Source: Saprospiraceae bacterium
Lineage (GTDB): Bacteria > Bacteroidota > Bacteroidia > Chitinophagales > Saprospiraceae
DNA length: 62,432 nucleotides
Assembly (NCBI GenBank): GCA_020628085.1
Contig: JAHDFQ010000002.1
Location: 37,952 to 100,383, forward strand
Direction: 5' to 3'
Shown here: positions 1 through 8,837 of the stretch, piece after piece
Position numbering within the stretch: position 1 is the stretch's first letter
How the letters are laid out: each line of letters begins with the position of its first letter
Position numbers and translations under genes: made by a program
The notes under the pieces: generated by a model
What the model was told of the DNA's origin: nothing
The model's input: only the letters and a program-made list of their open reading frames with translations
Database searches by the model: none

Positions 1-513
1 ATGGACATATCAACCAAATCTACTTCAAAAACAGAGATTTTTGAAATAGTACAAAAGAAAATAGAAGCCAGAGGATTTAATATTATCAATAGTGACCAAA
101 CGCGTCCTTGGGGAGGTTTTTTTGTCATAGATGAAAATCAAACACAGCAGTTTGTGGATATTTATTTTAAAGAGGAACAAGGTGAAATTGCTGTTGGTAA
201 ACAAAAATTAAGTCCAAAAATATTAGTCGTAGCTCCAGAAAAACGATTGTCATGGCAGTATCATCATCGCCGTGCTGAAATATGGAAAGTGGTTGAGAAT
301 CGTGCTGGAGTGGTTATCAGTGAAAATGATAAACAAACCGACGTTCAAACCAAAGAAGTAGGAGATGTGATCCGTCTCAATTGTGGACAACGACATCGTT
401 TGGTTGGACTAGATACATGGGGTATCATCGCTGAAATATGGCAGCATACTGACCCTCAAAATCCTTCTAATGAAGATGATATTGTTCGAGTATCAGACGA
501 CTTTGGACGATAA
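1..513 (+). CDS. Cupin protein, mannose-6-phosphate isomerase type II-like
   Basis: Small single-domain cupin of 170 residues. It resembles the isomerase (cupin) half of type II phosphomannose isomerases. RPWGGF at residues 35-40 matches the conserved RPWG entry of that family. The segment QYHHRRAEIW (86-95) supplies H88/H89 and E93, and H132 in RHRLVG is a plausible last metal ligand. It probably isomerises or binds a sugar phosphate for the adjacent nucleotide-sugar genes, but a catalytic role is inferred from the family only. The ATG is the first base of the window, so an upstream start cannot be excluded. The TAA at 511-513 is in the same frame as the following acetyltransferase, whose domain begins about 25 codons later. 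Confidence 0.75.
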   Translation: MDISTKSTSKTEIFEIVQKKIEARGFNIINSDQTRPWGGFFVIDENQTQQFVDIYFKEEQGEIAVGKQKLSPKILVVAPEKRLSWQYHHRRAEIWKVVENRAGVVISENDKQTDVQTKEVGDVIRLNCGQRHRLVGLDTWGIIAEIWQHTDPQNPSNEDDIVRVSDDFGR

Positions 514-660
514 CTACAAATATTCTTTCAAATAGAAAGTCTTAGTAATCTTATCAAAATAGAAAACGCAACACCTTCCTTTTATGCCCACCCAACCGCT
601 GTTATTGATGCAGGTTGTAGGATTGGGAATAATACCAAAATATGGCACTTTTGTCATATT

Positions 661-1596
661 ATGTCTAATGCTATTCTAGGTGAAAATTGTAATCTTGGTC
701 AAAATGTTTTTGTCGCCTCTGACGTCGTTTTAGGTAACAATGTTAAAGTTCAAAACAATGTTTCCATTTATACAGGAGTCACCTGTGATGATGACGTATT
801 TTTAGGCCCTTCTATGGTGTTTACTAATATTATCAACCCACGTAGTGCCATTAATCGAAGAGGACAATATACCCGAACCCACGTAGGTAAAGGCGCAACT
901 ATTGGTGCAAATGCAACTATTGTTTGTGGACATAATATAGGTCAATATGCCTTTATTGGCGCAGGTGCTGTCGTGACTAAAAATATACCAAACTATGCAC
1001 TTGTTATTGGAAATCCCGCCAAGCAAATTGGTTGGATGAGTGCTTATGGTCATCGTTTAGAATTTGACGAAAATGGTCTGGCTGCTTGTCCTGAAAGTGG
1101 GGAGCAATATACACTTAAAGAAAACAACTGCTACAGAAACACGGAGATACAAAGTTTGAAACTAGAAGAACCCATTATGAACTACGAACATAAAAACTAT
1201 CAATCTATACCATCTCATCTGAATGAAATTGGAACGAAAATAATAGGAGCTGCCATAGCAGTACATAAAGAACTAGGGCCAGGACTATTAGAAAAAATAT
1301 ATGAAGTGTGTTTTTGTCATGAACTAGGAAAAAGAGGTTTACAATACCAACGACAAGTATCCTTTCCAATTAAGTACGACAATATTGAATTTGAAGAAGG
1401 TTTGCGACTAGACGTACTAATTGAAGATCAAATCATTTGTGAATTGAAAGCTGTCGATTTACCAAATCCTGTTTGGGAAGCTCAAGTTATTAGTCATTTA
1501 AAATTATTAGATAAGCCACTCGGTTATTTAATCAACTTTAATGTACCATTACTAAAACAAGGCATTCACCGTTTTGCCAATGGCAAAAGAATATAA
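661..1596 (+). CDS. WbpD/WlbB-like N-acetyltransferase fused to a GxxExxY domain
   Basis: Residues 1-155 are a left-handed beta-helix (hexapeptide repeat) acetyltransferase of the WbpD/WlbB type, which acetylates UDP-2-acetamido-3-amino-glucuronate on the way to UDP-ManNAc3NAcA. The family's C-terminal CPESGEQY is at 143-150. Residues about 175-311 are a complete GxxExxY domain (GLLEKIY at 208-214, ELKAV at 261-265, LINFNVP at 290-296). Such a fusion is unusual, because both families normally occur alone. The first ATG is too far inside: the in-frame codons upstream (about 559-660) translate to the expected first helix turns (HPTAVID, KIWHF). No ATG, GTG or TTG lies between the previous stop at 513 and 661. 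An ATA at 559 sits where the family start would fall. The gene may use a rare start or be damaged. Confidence 0.8.
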   Translation: MSNAILGENCNLGQNVFVASDVVLGNNVKVQNNVSIYTGVTCDDDVFLGPSMVFTNIINPRSAINRRGQYTRTHVGKGATIGANATIVCGHNIGQYAFIGAGAVVTKNIPNYALVIGNPAKQIGWMSAYGHRLEFDENGLAACPESGEQYTLKENNCYRNTEIQSLKLEEPIMNYEHKNYQSIPSHLNEIGTKIIGAAIAVHKELGPGLLEKIYEVCFCHELGKRGLQYQRQVSFPIKYDNIEFEEGLRLDVLIEDQIICELKAVDLPNPVWEAQVISHLKLLDKPLGYLINFNVPLLKQGIHRFANGKRI

Positions 1597-1635
1597 AAAC
1601 CTCAAAAAAAACTCTGTGCCTTTGCGCCTCAGTAG
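1131..1635. repeat. Imperfect inverted repeats flanking the GxxExxY segment
   Basis: A 24-base arm at 1131-1154 (beginning CTACAGAAACACGG) and a second at 1612-1635 (CTCTGTGCC then TTTGCGCCTCAGTAG) are imperfect reverse complements, with 15 of 24 positions matching by eye. Together they bracket almost exactly the GxxExxY coding segment. The first arm lies inside the fused reading frame just after the acetyltransferase C-terminus, and the second lies between the stop codon and the next gene. This suggests the GxxExxY unit arrived as a discrete insert. The motif style (CTCTGTG/TTTGCG) resembles, from memory, sequences often seen beside GxxExxY genes; that comparison is not verified here. Confidence 0.4.
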
Positions 1636-1644
1636 CATACAACT

Positions 1645-2538
1645 ATGAAAAACTTTATACTCATTGGCGCAGCAGGCTATGTTGCACCACGCCACATGAA
1701 AGCCATTAAAGCTGTCGGCGGAAACCTACTAGCCGCACTTGATCCATTCGATTCAGTAGGGGTTTTAGACAGTTATTTTCCAGAAGCCCATTTTTTTACT
1801 GAATTTGAACGCTTTGATCGTCATGTAGAAAAATTACGTCGAAAAGGAATTCCAATTGATTATGTGAGTATTTGTTCACCTAACTATCTACACGATGCAC
1901 ATATTCGCTTTGGTTTACGAATAGGAGCCAATGTGATTTGTGAAAAACCCATCGTATTGAATCCTTGGAACGTAGATGCCTTACAAGAAATAGAAGCTGA
2001 ATATTCAGGTAAGATTTATAATATTTTGCAGTTGCGTTTGCATCCAAGTGTTATCGAGCTTCAACGAAAAATTAAGGCTGCTCCTAAAGATGAGATTTTT
2101 AATGTGGATTTACAATATTACACCTCTCGTGGTCGCTGGTATCATCAAAGTTGGAAAGGCGATGTATCCAAGTCGGGTGGTATTGCCACCAATATCGGTA
2201 TTCATTTTTTTGATATGTTGATTTGGATATTTGGAGATGTAAAAAAAAGTACCGTGATCGAACACAATAAATCTAAAGCAGTCGGACAACTTCAATTGGA
2301 AAAAGCCAATGTCAGTTGGACGCTAAGTGTTGATTATGAGAACATACCCGAACATATCCGAGCTACTGGTGCGCGTACATATCGGTCTTTACAAATAGGA
2401 ACGGAAGAATTTGAATTTAGTGGTGGGTTTACCGAACTCCATACCAAAAGCTACGAACATATTTTGTCAGGAAAAGGCTTTGGAATAGAAGAAACTCGGA
2501 AATCAGTTGTTTTGGCAAGTTTGATCCGAAACACATAA
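1645..2538 (+). CDS. Gfo/Idh/MocA oxidoreductase, WbpB/WlbA-like UDP-sugar 3-dehydrogenase
   Basis: 297-residue NAD-dependent dehydrogenase. The N-terminal Rossmann strand is at residues 4-13, the family EKP signature at 100-102 (K101), and GGIATNIGIHFFD at 178-190 places the usual catalytic-region histidine at H187. The whole length resembles WlbA/WbpB, which oxidises UDP-GlcNAc-uronate at C3. That step directly precedes transamination and then acetylation by the upstream gene. The matching 6-dehydrogenase (WbpA), 3-aminotransferase (WbpE) and 2-epimerase (WbpI) are not in the window and probably lie to the left. Assignment to this substrate rests on the resemblance and on the neighbouring acetyltransferase. 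Confidence 0.82.
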   Translation: MKNFILIGAAGYVAPRHMKAIKAVGGNLLAALDPFDSVGVLDSYFPEAHFFTEFERFDRHVEKLRRKGIPIDYVSICSPNYLHDAHIRFGLRIGANVICEKPIVLNPWNVDALQEIEAEYSGKIYNILQLRLHPSVIELQRKIKAAPKDEIFNVDLQYYTSRGRWYHQSWKGDVSKSGGIATNIGIHFFDMLIWIFGDVKKSTVIEHNKSKAVGQLQLEKANVSWTLSVDYENIPEHIRATGARTYRSLQIGTEEFEFSGGFTELHTKSYEHILSGKGFGIEETRKSVVLASLIRNT

Positions 2539-2547
2539 AGGATTTAG

Positions 2548-2555
2548 TATATTTG
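2548..2555 (+). promoter_or_regulatory. Bacteroidota -7 element (TATATTTG) before the legionaminic genes
   Basis: TATATTTG fits the TAnnTTTG consensus and ends 25 bases before the legI ATG, in the only gap of note inside the early cluster. I do not see a TTG at the expected 19-20 base spacing, so it is a candidate only. Confidence 0.4.
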
Positions 2556-2580
2556 TCGTAGTGTTTATAAACTTTAAAAT

Positions 2581-3600
2581 ATGAATAAAGTATTAATCAT
2601 TGCTGAGGCGGGTGTCAATCACAATGGAGATATTGAAATTGCTAAAAAGCTCATAGACGTGGCAGCAAATGCAGGGGTAGATTATGTAAAGTTTCAAACA
2701 TTCAAAGCAGAAAAACTGGTGAGTACATTAGCCAAAAAAGCAGCTTATCAAGCAGTAAATATAGGTGATGAGGACGATAGTCAGTTTAATATGCTCAAAA
2801 AACTGGAATTGGACGAAGCAATGCATGAAGAACTGATAGATTATTGTCAACAAAAAAAAGTCCGTTTTTTATCCACTGCTTTTGATCTAGAAAGTATTGA
2901 TTTATTGGTAGAACTGGGTATAGATATATTCAAAATTCCTTCTGGTGAAATTACCAATTTACCTTATTTACAAAAAATAGCATCGAAGCAAAAACCCGTT
3001 ATTCTTTCTACGGGAATGTCTACTCTAGGAGAAATAGAAGCAGCGTTAACTGTTTTATATGAAAATGGTATCAAACAAAGTGATGTTACAGTGCTTCATT
3101 GCAATACAGAATATCCAACCCCAATGCAAGATGTGAACCTGACAGCCATGAATACCATTGCGGATGCTTTTAAAATATCTGTTGGTTATTCAGATCATAC
3201 ACTTGGGATTGAAATTCCAATAGCGGCCGTAGCAAGAGGGGCAACTTGTATCGAAAAGCACTTTACATTAGATCGAAATATGGAAGGACCAGATCATCGA
3301 GCCTCTTTAGAACCTACTGAATTGAAAGCAATGGTTACTGCTATTCGGAATATAGAAATAGCATTGGGTGATGGTATCAAGCAACCTTCAGAATCAGAGC
3401 AAAAAAATATAAAAGTTGCTCGAAAAAGTATTCATTTATCTAAGAAATTACCTATCGGTCATATTCTCACTAAAGATGATTTGATTATGAAACGACCTGG
3501 AGATGGAATTTCTCCCATGGATGTATCGAAAATAATAGGATGTTCTTTGACAAAATCTTTAGCAGAAGACACTAAATTGACAATGAGCGATATTATATGA
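2581..3600 (+). CDS. legI: NeuB-family nonulosonic acid synthase, probable legionaminic acid synthase
   Basis: 339 residues, the normal length for NeuB-type synthases. They condense a 6-carbon N-acyl sugar with phosphoenolpyruvate to give a 9-carbon acid in the cytoplasm. The TIM-barrel start EAGVNHNGD is at residues 9-17, and the GYSDHTLG and EKHFTLDR segments of the active site are intact. The C-terminal SAF/antifreeze-like domain covers roughly 280-339 (ARKSIHL, KRPGDGISP). The order legI-legG-legH-ptmE-legF and the presence of legB and legC nearby favour legionaminic acid over sialic acid. The stop TGA overlaps the next ATG (ATGA at 3597-3600), implying translational coupling. Confidence 0.9.
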   Translation: MNKVLIIAEAGVNHNGDIEIAKKLIDVAANAGVDYVKFQTFKAEKLVSTLAKKAAYQAVNIGDEDDSQFNMLKKLELDEAMHEELIDYCQQKKVRFLSTAFDLESIDLLVELGIDIFKIPSGEITNLPYLQKIASKQKPVILSTGMSTLGEIEAALTVLYENGIKQSDVTVLHCNTEYPTPMQDVNLTAMNTIADAFKISVGYSDHTLGIEIPIAAVARGATCIEKHFTLDRNMEGPDHRASLEPTELKAMVTAIRNIEIALGDGIKQPSESEQKNIKVARKSIHLSKKLPIGHILTKDDLIMKRPGDGISPMDVSKIIGCSLTKSLAEDTKLTMSDII

Positions 3601-4721
3601 GAATTGCAGTATTAACAAGTTCACGAGCCGATTACGGAATTTATCTACCGTTGTTGAAAGCATTTACGGCTGACTCAAACTTTGAACTAAGTATCATTGC
3701 CTTTGGAACACATCTATCTCATTTTCATGGGTACACTTTAGATCAAATAAAAGCTGACGGATTTGAAAATATAGAAACTATAGAATCCTTAATTTTAGGT
3801 GATTCTGAAACAGCTATTTCTAATGCTATTGGAAATACAATCATAAATTTTTCTTCATTTTGGAAACAGCATAAAAACAGAATAGATCTTGTTTTTGCAT
3901 TGGGAGATCGTTATGAAATGTTTGCCGCAGTTGCTGCAAGCGTACCATTTAATATACCTATTGCACATATACATGGAGGTGAAACCACCCTTGGTGCCAT
4001 TGATAATAAATTTAGACACACTATAACTATAATGGCTGAATATCATTTTACATCTACTAAAATGTATGCCGATAGAGTCATTAAGTTAGGAGCTAAGAAA
4101 AATCATGTATTCAATGTGGGAGCTTTAAGCCTCGATAATCTACAAAATCTACGCTTGCTAACTATTGACGAGTTCAAAGATAAATGGCATATCGATTTAT
4201 CTAAGCCTACTATTTTAACGACGTTTCATCCAGAAACCGTTTCTGTAGAAAGAAATTATCAGTATGCTCAAGAATTGTCAAATGCCTTACAACAACTGTC
4301 CAAAACCTACCAAATTGTTGTTACGATGCCCAATGCAGATACAATGGGTATGATTATTCGTAAAGAATTGGATCAGCTAATTTCAAGAAATAGTAGTATT
4401 ATAGGAATTGAAAACTTTGGAACACTAGGCTATTTTTCGTGTATCAAACATTGCACTTTTTTATTAGGAAATACTTCTAGTGGAATTATCGAAGCGGCCT
4501 CCTTTGGAAAATATGTCATCAATCTTGGAGATCGACAAAAAGGAAGAACTCAAAGTGAAAACACCATTGATGTACCAGTCAATAAAGAAGCTATTTTAAA
4601 CGCTGTAGCAGCCATTAGTGAAGAGGAATATCAAGGAAAAAATGTTTATCAACATAAGATAAAAAGTAGCAAACTGATTCTTGAAAAACTATATTCGCTA
4701 TTTAAAATAGAGAAGAGTTAA
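3597..4721 (+). CDS. legG: NeuC/LegG-type hydrolysing UDP-sugar 2-epimerase
   Basis: 374-residue epimerase of the WecB/NeuC fold. It inverts C2 and releases the nucleotide, giving the free sugar used by LegI. GDRYEM (103-108) and HIHGGE (124-129) are the family's substrate-binding signatures. The C-terminal half keeps the LGNTSSGIIEA motif that holds the nucleotide. It overlaps legI by four bases and is followed without a gap by legH. In the sialic acid pathway the substrate would be UDP-GlcNAc; here the flanking legB/legC genes point to a 2,4-diacetamido-6-deoxy sugar. Confidence 0.9.
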   Translation: MRIAVLTSSRADYGIYLPLLKAFTADSNFELSIIAFGTHLSHFHGYTLDQIKADGFENIETIESLILGDSETAISNAIGNTIINFSSFWKQHKNRIDLVFALGDRYEMFAAVAASVPFNIPIAHIHGGETTLGAIDNKFRHTITIMAEYHFTSTKMYADRVIKLGAKKNHVFNVGALSLDNLQNLRLLTIDEFKDKWHIDLSKPTILTTFHPETVSVERNYQYAQELSNALQQLSKTYQIVVTMPNADTMGMIIRKELDQLISRNSSIIGIENFGTLGYFSCIKHCTFLLGNTSSGIIEAASFGKYVINLGDRQKGRTQSENTIDVPVNKEAILNAVAAISEEEYQGKNVYQHKIKSSKLILEKLYSLFKIEKS

Positions 4722-5351
4722 ATGGATAGAAGAAATCAAACCATCATCATTGGTTACTCTGGACACGCATATGTAGTGCTAGACATTCTCCATTCACAAA
4801 AAATTAAAAGTGTTGGATATTGCGAATTGACAGAAAAAAAACTAAATCCATACAATTTATCGTATTTTGGTCATGAACGAGATCAACAAATACTAAAACA
4901 ACTACAAGAATATCAATATTTTGTAGCCATTGGAGCAAATCAAATACGGAGGCAAACACTTGAATATATAGAAAAAGAAAATCATCAAAAAGCTATTAAT
5001 GCTATTCATAACACTGCATTTATTTCAAATACAGCAACGTTGAAAAGTGGAATTATGATCGGGGGAAATGTTCAAGTAAATGCCATGTGTACAATAGGAA
5101 AAGGCGTTATTTGTAATACAAGCTGTGTCATCGAACACGAATGCGTAATAGGTGAATTTAGCCATATTGCACCAGGAGCTGTTTTGTGTGGCAATGTAAC
5201 AGTTGGTCAAAATAGCTTTATTGGAGCTAGAGCAGTTGTAAAAGAAGGAGTGGTCATAGGCGAAAACGTAGTTATAGGCGCAGGTGCAGTTATTATTTCT
5301 GATATACCAAACAATGGAAAAGTAGTAGGTAATCCTCAACGATTTTTATAG
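4722..5351 (+). CDS. legH: PglD/NeuD-family sugar acetyltransferase, probable LegH
   Basis: 209 residues. The N-terminal Rossmann-like part starts IIIGYSGHAYVVLDIL (residues 9-24), and a C-terminal left-handed beta-helix of hexapeptide repeats follows from about residue 95 to the end. This is the PglD/NeuD architecture. In a LegB-LegC pathway such an enzyme N-acetylates the 4-amino sugar using acetyl-CoA. In sialic acid loci the same family O-acetylates the product, which remains the alternative. The ATG immediately follows the legG stop codon, so the two are co-translated. Confidence 0.83.
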   Translation: MDRRNQTIIIGYSGHAYVVLDILHSQKIKSVGYCELTEKKLNPYNLSYFGHERDQQILKQLQEYQYFVAIGANQIRRQTLEYIEKENHQKAINAIHNTAFISNTATLKSGIMIGGNVQVNAMCTIGKGVICNTSCVIEHECVIGEFSHIAPGAVLCGNVTVGQNSFIGARAVVKEGVVIGENVVIGAGAVIISDIPNNGKVVGNPQRFL

Positions 5352-5353
5352 AT

Positions 5354-6394
5354 ATGATTGAAAAACATCTCATTACATCCGATTGGTCTGTTCGAGACGT
5401 CTTAGCACGCCTAGATCAGTTAGCCGCAGATGCTATTTTGTTTTTGACAGATAAAAAAGGCAAACTAATTGGTGCATTAACTGACGGGGATATTCGTCGA
5501 GGGTTGATTAAAGGATTGGGTTTAGACGATGCTATTTCCAGTTTCGTTCAATCAGAACCTAAATTTTTTAGAAAAGGAGCATTTTCTCTTACTCAAATGA
5601 AAGAATGGAGAAGTAAAAACTATAAAATTATTCCTGTTTTAGATGAAAATGATACTATCGTAGAAATCATTAACTTTAGATCACAACGGGCTTATTTACC
5701 CATAGATGCTGTAATTATGGCAGGCGGAAAAGGTACTCGTTTGAGACCCTTGACACTAGACACCCCCAAACCCTTATTGAAAGTTGGTGGAAAACCTATT
5801 GTTGAATATAATATAGATCGTTTGCGCTTATATGGTATTCAAAATCTTACAATTTCCATTAAATATTTGGGTCAACAACTAATTGATTATTTTGAAGACG
5901 GGAAAGATAGAGAAATGCATATTTCTTATGTAGAAGAAGATCAACCCTTGGGGACAATAGGTGCTGTTGGATTGGTGGAGTCATTTGAAAATGACTATAT
6001 TTTGGTAATGAACTCTGATATTTTGACGAATATTGATTTTGAAAATTTATTCGAGGCATTACTAGAAATGGATGGTGATATGATTGTGGCAACGACACCT
6101 TACCAAGTAAAAATTCCGTACGGCGTTATTGAAACGGACGGAGATCGTATCAAGGCACTTAAAGAAAAACCCACCTATACCTATTATTCTAATGCAGGAA
6201 TATATATATTTAAAAAAAACCATTTGAAATTAATTCCTAAAAATAGCCACTTCAATGCTACTGATTTGATGGATGCTTTAATCGAAAATGGTCAAAAAGT
6301 AGTTCATTTTCCTATTCTCGGGTACTGGTTGGACGTTGGAAAGCATGAAGATTTTGAAAAGGCACAGAATGACGTTAAGCATATTAATTTTTAA
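5354..6394 (+). CDS. ptmE: CBS-domain sugar-1-phosphate nucleotidyltransferase, PtmE-like
   Basis: 346 residues in two parts. A CBS pair occupies about 1-110 and a nucleotidyltransferase about 117-346, with the NTP-binding signature AGGKGTRLRPLT at 123-134 and the metal-binding NSD at about 220. Campylobacter PtmE, which makes GDP-glucosamine for legionaminic acid, has the same CBS-plus-transferase layout and the same neighbours (neuB2, neuC2, ptmB). A GDP-linked rather than UDP-linked route is therefore inferred here. It starts two bases after the legH stop and ends three bases before legF. The CBS domain suggests allosteric control by a nucleotide, but no ligand can be read from sequence. 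Confidence 0.82.
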   Translation: MIEKHLITSDWSVRDVLARLDQLAADAILFLTDKKGKLIGALTDGDIRRGLIKGLGLDDAISSFVQSEPKFFRKGAFSLTQMKEWRSKNYKIIPVLDENDTIVEIINFRSQRAYLPIDAVIMAGGKGTRLRPLTLDTPKPLLKVGGKPIVEYNIDRLRLYGIQNLTISIKYLGQQLIDYFEDGKDREMHISYVEEDQPLGTIGAVGLVESFENDYILVMNSDILTNIDFENLFEALLEMDGDMIVATTPYQVKIPYGVIETDGDRIKALKEKPTYTYYSNAGIYIFKKNHLKLIPKNSHFNATDLMDALIENGQKVVHFPILGYWLDVGKHEDFEKAQNDVKHINF

Positions 6395-6397
6395 TCT

Positions 6398-7093
6398 ATG
6401 TACACAGATACGTTAGTTGTCATTCCTGCTCGTGGAGGATCAAAGGGCATTCCACGAAAAAATGTTAAGACATTAGGGCAAAAACCATTAATACACTACT
6501 CAATAGAAATAGCACAAACGATTTTTCCTAACAATCAAATATGCGTTAGTACCGACGATGATGAAATAAAATCAATTTCTGAACAAACAGGCATAACTAT
6601 TCCTTTTATCCGACCTGCTACTTTAGCAACGGACACTGCCACCACTTATGATGTGTTGATACACGCAATACATCATTATGAACAACAAGGACACATTTTT
6701 AAAAAAATAATGCTACTACAACCTACTTCGCCTTTTCGGAAGACAGAACATCTGCAACAAGCCATATCAGATTTTGAACAATACCAACCTGAAATGATCG
6801 TCTCTGTCGTTGAAACTACTTCTAATCCATATTATGTGTTAGTGGAAGAAAATGAGGCAGGCTTCTTAGAAAAATCTAAAAAAGGTAACTTTACACGCAG
6901 GCAAGATTGTCCAGTAGTATATGAATATAATGGGTCAATTTATATTATTGACGTAGAGACACTGAAAAAAAAGCAAATATCAGAATTCAGTCGGGTAAAG
7001 AAATTTGTAATGGAGGCAAAGTATGCTATCGATTTAGATACGCCTGAAGATTGGGGATTTGCAGAGTATTTGCTCAAGAAAAGTCAAATATAA
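6398..7093 (+). CDS. legF: CMP-nonulosonic acid cytidylyltransferase (NeuA/LegF family)
   Basis: 231 residues, matching single-domain acylneuraminate cytidylyltransferases. The CTP-binding motif ARGGSKGIPRKN (11-22), the QPTSPFR motif, the RRQD segment and the C-terminal DLDTPEDW are all intact. It activates the 9-carbon acid made by LegI as its CMP-sugar, the donor for glycosyltransferases. It is the fifth gene of a tight block. After it the run is interrupted by a lipoprotein gene before legB and legC. Confidence 0.9.
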   Translation: MYTDTLVVIPARGGSKGIPRKNVKTLGQKPLIHYSIEIAQTIFPNNQICVSTDDDEIKSISEQTGITIPFIRPATLATDTATTYDVLIHAIHHYEQQGHIFKKIMLLQPTSPFRKTEHLQQAISDFEQYQPEMIVSVVETTSNPYYVLVEENEAGFLEKSKKGNFTRRQDCPVVYEYNGSIYIIDVETLKKKQISEFSRVKKFVMEAKYAIDLDTPEDWGFAEYLLKKSQI

Positions 7094-7138
7094 CGGTAAA
7101 ACAGTTCAATCTATCTTTTTCAAATACCACAATCCAAA

Positions 7139-8806
7139 ATGAATAAATCTATTTTTTTCTATCTGATTATCCTGTATGTTTCTTCGGTATGTGGTTGTAA
7201 ATCAAAATCAAAGGTTGATATAGATCAGGTTAGGAAAAATACAGAAATTTACTTTTCGGACTTTTTGGGCAATACCCCAATCGGGATAAATCGAGACATC
7301 AGCAAGGTTTTTCAAAAAGCTGTAAATGAGGCAGCACGATCTCAAAAAGTGCTGATTATAGAATCAGGAACTTATTTTTTGGCGAAAACAATTTTTGTGT
7401 CTTCTAATACAACAGTCGTAGGTAGAGGAAATGTACGAATAATAGGGAAATATAATTTTGCTCCAAAAGGACAAAGAGGTGGGTATCCGACAACATTATT
7501 TACGAACATAGAACATAACAAAGGAAATCAAAATATACGATTCGAGAACATCATATTTGATGGTAATCGACAAAAGGCAATAAAGAATTTTACAAAAGCA
7601 TTACCACACGCCAATACATTAAAATTTAAAAATGTACAAGGCTTAATATTTGATGATTGTCAAATCGTCAACCATCTTTCGACTATTCCCACTCCATATA
7701 TTGACGACTTTCAAGCAGCAAGAAATTGTGTTGCCGTAAATATTGAAAGGTGTGATACGGTATCTTTTCGTAGGTGTAAAATGCAAGGCATACACAATGA
7801 AGGAATCTGGTTTTATCGTTCAACTGCTGTTGTAGTCGATAAACTAGAATCTGTAGGGACAAGAGGTATCTCTACGCATCTATCATTTTTGTATTGTGAT
7901 GGTGTACAATTGTTGAATAGTAAATTGACTTATGAACTACAAGGAGGCAGTACGATTAATTGTGAATCCTCGAATGTTCTCATTAAAAACAATCAATTTA
8001 TTGGCGGACGAGGAATAGATATATCTAACGAAGCGGAATTTGAATCATTTGAACCTCATCATGTAACCATAGAATCTAATAAGCTAGATGTATATCTTTA
8101 TGGTATTGTTCGTAGAAAAGGTAAAAGTATGCTTAAAGATTATATAATCAAGGACAACAATATCCGTATAAACGGTCAAAACTGGCTCAAAAAACCTTGG
8201 CAAACAATAGCTATCCGCATAGATGATACTGAAAATACAAGAGTTGAAAATAATAGTATAGAAGTTTACAATTTCAAAAAAGGAGACTTTTATATAGCAA
8301 TTGGTGCAACAGGTAATTCTGAAAAAAATATAACCATTCAAAAAAATAAGGTGAGAGGTGTTGACTGTTTTTATTACGGAACAACTCATTATGGTTCAAA
8401 ATCAGATATAAATATCTTGAACAACGAAGTTGATTTGAATGAATTGAGAGGAGAGGTTAGCGAAGGATACAGTTCAGGAATTTATATATACAATATGCCT
8501 TACACTAAAGGGCGCAAAGAATTTATTGGATTACATGTCGAGTCCAATACTTTTAGAAATTGTGCGGGTGATTGTATTACTTTTTTAGCGAGAAAACCAT
8601 ATAAAATGGATAAAGTATCTGTTAAAGGCAATACCTTTGAGAAAAAAGGAAAACAAAATAATAACGGCATACGAATAGAAGGTACTTTTTCTACAGACAG
8701 TAAGGATATGAAAATTGAAGATAATCGTTTTAAGAATATCAAAATTCTAACATCTAAGTCTAAAAAAGGTATTCAATTAAATAGGAATAAAGTGCTTAAA
8801 AATTAA
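7139..8806 (+). CDS. Right-handed parallel beta-helix lipoprotein
   Basis: 555 residues. A lipoprotein signal peptide ends at the lipobox VCGC with the modified cysteine at C20, so the protein is probably anchored in an envelope membrane. The body is a chain of short beta-strand turns rich in Asn and Ile (FENIIFDGN, LKFKNVQGLIFDDCQ, VLIKNNQFIGG and many more), typical of pectate-lyase-like parallel beta-helices. Such folds include polysaccharide lyases, epimerases, hydrolases and phage-tail depolymerases; I cannot name a catalytic triad. It sits inside the nonulosonic acid block between legF and legB, which suggests it acts on or recognises the glycan made by the locus. Confidence 0.78.
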   Translation: MNKSIFFYLIILYVSSVCGCKSKSKVDIDQVRKNTEIYFSDFLGNTPIGINRDISKVFQKAVNEAARSQKVLIIESGTYFLAKTIFVSSNTTVVGRGNVRIIGKYNFAPKGQRGGYPTTLFTNIEHNKGNQNIRFENIIFDGNRQKAIKNFTKALPHANTLKFKNVQGLIFDDCQIVNHLSTIPTPYIDDFQAARNCVAVNIERCDTVSFRRCKMQGIHNEGIWFYRSTAVVVDKLESVGTRGISTHLSFLYCDGVQLLNSKLTYELQGGSTINCESSNVLIKNNQFIGGRGIDISNEAEFESFEPHHVTIESNKLDVYLYGIVRRKGKSMLKDYIIKDNNIRINGQNWLKKPWQTIAIRIDDTENTRVENNSIEVYNFKKGDFYIAIGATGNSEKNITIQKNKVRGVDCFYYGTTHYGSKSDINILNNEVDLNELRGEVSEGYSSGIYIYNMPYTKGRKEFIGLHVESNTFRNCAGDCITFLARKPYKMDKVSVKGNTFEKKGKQNNNGIRIEGTFSTDSKDMKIEDNRFKNIKILTSKSKKGIQLNRNKVLKN

Positions 8807-8837
8807 TCGTTGAACAAACAACGTAAATAAGTAGACA

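Noticed and set aside
1-1596. One cupin-acetyltransferase-GxxExxY protein made by stop-codon readthrough
   Set aside because: The frame is shared, but a single TAA with no visible readthrough context is better explained by two genes and a rare or lost start; kept only as an alternative in the findings.
2581-7093. Sialic acid (Neu5Ac) rather than legionaminic acid pathway
   Set aside because: The neuB/neuC/neuA-type genes alone would allow it, but ptmE, legB and legC are all present and complete the legionaminic route.
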